DNA of 16,171 nucleotides. Origin: Opitutia bacterium. GTDB taxonomy: Bacteria; Verrucomicrobiota; Verrucomicrobiae; Opitutales; UBA953. The notes under the pieces were generated by a model. It saw only the letters and a program-made list of their open reading frames with translations, made no database searches and had not been told where the DNA came from. The stretch spans positions 1-16,171 of the forward strand of contig CANKZO010000039.1 in NCBI GenBank assembly GCA_947488485.1, written 5' to 3'. This document shows, in pieces, positions 14,752-16,171 of the stretch (its first letter is position 1; the number at the start of each line of letters is the position of its first letter). The position numbers were made by a program, and so were the translations under genes.

Positions 14752-14763
14752 TTTTTTTTATTT

Positions 14764-14779
14764 ATAAATATATATTTAT
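14764..14779. promoter_or_regulatory. Palindromic divergent promoter element
   Basis: ATAAATATATATTTAT is a perfect 16-bp palindrome in the 42-bp gap between two divergent tagged genes. On the + strand, TATATTTAT (14771-14779) lies 14 bases before the ATG at 14794. On the minus strand, the same word (complement of 14764-14772) lies 12 bases before the ATG at 14751. One site can thus serve both genes. Confidence 0.5.
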
Positions 14780-14793
14780 GTTAAAATAATAAT

Positions 14794-15348
14794 ATGAATA
14801 TACAAGAATATATAATAAGAATAAAGCAAGTAATGAATATAAATGAGGATAAAGATTTAATTGATAATCTTGACCTATATGAGATTGCAAGATGGGGGTT
14901 GGAGGGTGAGTATGAACATAGTTCATGCTGGGATGACAATGAAGATTTGGAAGGCGCAATTAACTGTGCTGTTGAGAGTTTCAAATACTTCCTATCAAAA
15001 CCATATCCTGTTGAACTGGGGGATATTCCAGACATGCCCATAATATATCGTTTAGTTAGATTAAAGGATGTGAATAATCTGGATAGGATAAGGTTGGGTA
15101 AAAGTTGGTTTTCAAATCCTAATCAAATCAATAATCCAGAATTTTTCGATATGCTTGATTATTTAAAACCATTTAAAACAGAAGAGGGGGTTGTATATAT
15201 GATTAAGGGTCAAACCAGCAAAGATAATATTGATATGAAAAGAACTTTATGGGAGCGTGACACCCAATGGTGGGAAAATGAGATTCTATTAATTGATGAT
15301 TCAAATGTAAAAATACTTTCAGTCAAACCACTATCCAAATTGGATTAG
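14794..15348 (+). CDS. Tagged ADP-ribosyltransferase-like protein (R-S-E type)
   Basis: The 184-aa protein begins MNIQEYIIRIKQVMNINE, a variant of the MNLQENVNRIK tag ending in I-N-E. The body has the three marks of the arginine-type ADP-ribosyltransferase (ART) fold in order: an Arg at the end of the first strand (IIYRLVR, Arg 86), a W-F-S in place of S-T-S (residues 105-107), and an E-x-E on a late strand (WWENEILL, Glu 161 and Glu 163). These would bind NAD and transfer ADP-ribose to a target protein. Residues 19-80 form an acidic helical region of unknown role. T4 Alt, a head-packaged ADP-ribosyltransferase that modifies host RNA polymerase, is the obvious analogy. The fold call is by motif only. 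Confidence 0.7.
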   Translation: MNIQEYIIRIKQVMNINEDKDLIDNLDLYEIARWGLEGEYEHSSCWDDNEDLEGAINCAVESFKYFLSKPYPVELGDIPDMPIIYRLVRLKDVNNLDRIRLGKSWFSNPNQINNPEFFDMLDYLKPFKTEEGVVYMIKGQTSKDNIDMKRTLWERDTQWWENEILLIDDSNVKILSVKPLSKLD

Positions 15349-15362
15349 AATTTTTATTTATA

Positions 15363-15371
15363 TATATTTAT
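15363..15371 (+). promoter_or_regulatory. TATATTTAT element upstream of the 15386 gene
   Basis: TATATTTAT lies 14 bases before the ATG at 15386. The 25 bases that begin here, through the start codon, are nearly identical to those at 14771 (TTATGTTAAAATAAxAATATG in both). Confidence 0.5.
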
Positions 15372-15385
15372 GTTAAAATAACAAT

Positions 15386-15907
15386 ATGAAATTATTAATT
15401 AATAAATCCCAATTAAAAGATATTATAATCGAATCAAAAAATTATGCCATTGTTGATTTTCTTTTAAATAAAAATTTCATAAATCCCAGGAGCAAACAAT
15501 TTCTTTATCATGGAACCCACAAACACCCAAGCGAATTTTTTTTAAAAGATGATTATGATTATGATGATAAAGAATATGAATATAGCGGAGACCTGCCAGA
15601 AGGTTATATTTTCTTAACCACAAGCATTGAAGAAGCATCAGCATACGGAATGTATGTTATCCCATTCGAATTGAAACGATATGATAACAAAACATTTAAG
15701 GTAGATGATTTCCCATCCAGAGTGTTTGATAGAGATTATGGAATTGATCTATATACAAATGATAAAGATTATGGCTTCTGGGATAAGTTTGAAAATAGCG
15801 GAAAACATAACCTCATTATAACCGGCAAAGGCCGCTCAACAGTTATAACAGATATATTTAATGCCATACCAAGAACAGACCTTGCCATAGAATTTTATAA
15901 ACAATAA
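15386..15907 (+). CDS. Tagged ADP-ribosyltransferase-like protein (H-Y type)
   Basis: The 173-aa protein opens with MKLLINKSQLKDIIIE, ending in I-I-E. FLYHGT at 39-44 matches the first-strand His of the diphtheria-toxin/PARP/KptA branch of the ADP-ribosyltransferase fold. GYIFLTTSIEEASAYG at 73-88 matches the strand, Thr-Thr-Ser and Tyr-bearing helix that bind NAD. I cannot place the third, acidic residue with confidence. A very acidic, Tyr-rich loop (DDYDYDDKEYEYSGD) lies between the two motifs. Its leader and promoter element nearly copy those of the adjacent 14794 gene, which suggests they were acquired or duplicated as promoter-tag cassettes. It may modify a host protein or nucleic acid. 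Confidence 0.68.
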   Translation: MKLLINKSQLKDIIIESKNYAIVDFLLNKNFINPRSKQFLYHGTHKHPSEFFLKDDYDYDDKEYEYSGDLPEGYIFLTTSIEEASAYGMYVIPFELKRYDNKTFKVDDFPSRVFDRDYGIDLYTNDKDYGFWDKFENSGKHNLIITGKGRSTVITDIFNAIPRTDLAIEFYKQ

Positions 15908-15954
15908 GGTAGGGGTTCCGTTTATATTAAACATAGTGTTCAATATTAATCACT

Positions 15955-15971
15955 GTTCATTGTCAATGAAC
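15955..15971. repeat. Perfect 8-bp inverted repeat in the convergent gap
   Basis: GTTCATTG and CAATGAAC flank a single T in the gap between two convergent genes. With no T run and a one-base loop it is a poor terminator and looks more like a protein-binding palindrome. Confidence 0.5.
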
Positions 15972-15999
15972 ATAATATTTAAAAGGTAATGTAGGGGGG

Positions 16000-16171
16000 T
16001 TATACATGATATATTAACTTTGCTTTTTGATATGCTTCTGATGCTTCACCTGGGGTGTCAAATGAACCAAGGTATATTTGTTTATCTGCTACACGTATTT
16101 GTGATACATATTTTCCACTTGCTTTACGAAATGAATAACCTTTTACATCTTTTTGATTTCTTTTCGCCTTA
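16000..16171 (-). CDS. C-terminal fragment with an AP2 domain, probably an HNH homing endonuclease
   Basis: Reading the minus strand from the right edge gives an open frame of 56 codons and a TAA at 16000-16002. The translation contains GYSFRKASGKYVSQIR, then IYLGSFDTPGEASEAY and a final KAKLIYHV. This is the DNA-binding AP2/ERF-like domain that phage and bacterial HNH homing endonucleases carry at the C-terminus. The strands GKYVSQIRV and KQIYLGSF and the helix EASEAYQKA are all visible. The nuclease part would lie beyond the window. It is convergent with the 15386 gene. Such genes are selfish elements that often sit between phage genes. Confidence 0.8.
   Translation of the reverse strand, partial: KAKRNQKDVKGYSFRKASGKYVSQIRVADKQIYLGSFDTPGEASEAYQKAKLIYHV

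Noticed and set aside
14763..14770. TATAAATA, the T4 late promoter word
   Set aside because: On the coding strand it occurs before only one gene here; the word shared in the sense direction by all the sites is TATATTTAT.

Overview
The window is AT-rich and densely packed, with no housekeeping genes and no rRNA, tRNA or CRISPR. It looks like accessory sequence from a large tailed phage or a prophage of a Bacteroidota host. The evidence for the host is Bacteroidota-type promoters (TTTG, 19-20 bases, then TAnnTTTG), A-rich leaders without clear Shine-Dalgarno sites, and a PorT-like outer-membrane barrel protein. The evidence for a phage is orphan-type DNA methyltransferases, an AP2-domain homing-endonuclease fragment, and many small enzymes that share short N-terminal peptides. 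I cannot tell a free phage from an integrated one using this window.

Left part (1-4873). A 5'-truncated cytosine-C5 methyltransferase is followed by two small genes of unknown function, a secreted protein with a SPOR-like domain, an outer-membrane beta-barrel protein and a TaqI/Eco57I-like adenine methyltransferase. The adenine methyltransferase meets, tail to tail, a minus-strand gene of unknown function that might be a restriction nuclease. Four promoters here match the host vegetative consensus, and three hairpins look like terminators.

Middle part (4889-11745). One promoter-like motif precedes a run of tightly coupled genes on the + strand. A large tagged protein with a C-terminal leucine-rich-repeat (LRR) segment comes first. 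Six tandem LRR paralogues follow, each joined to the next by a TAATG or ATGA overlap. Next is a second large tagged protein related to the first but without LRRs, and then a ParB-like/GNAT fusion.

Right part (11781-16171). This holds a tagged HExxH metallopeptidase, two minus-strand tagged proteins (one a three-module polyprotein-like chain ending in a ParB-like domain), two tagged ADP-ribosyltransferase-like proteins, and the C-terminal end of an AP2-domain endonuclease at the right edge.

The unifying feature is that eight proteins, plus one internal module start, open with a 13-19 residue amphipathic peptide. It takes one of a few forms (MKIxINExQLKxIIKE, MNLQENVNRIKxxxxxE, MKLxx...E), and most end in [ILV]-x-E. 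T4-type prohead proteases cleave after (I/L)-x-E, and T4 directs internal proteins, including the Alt ADP-ribosyltransferase, into its head with such N-terminal peptides. I infer that these genes may encode a cargo set packaged in the capsid and delivered to the host: peptidase, ADP-ribosyltransferases, acetyltransferase, ParB-like and unknown modules. Most genes of this set share a second promoter-like motif, TATATTTAT, 12-15 bases before the start codon. That is distinct from the host-type promoters on the left and suggests separate timing. All functional calls rest on motifs read by eye.
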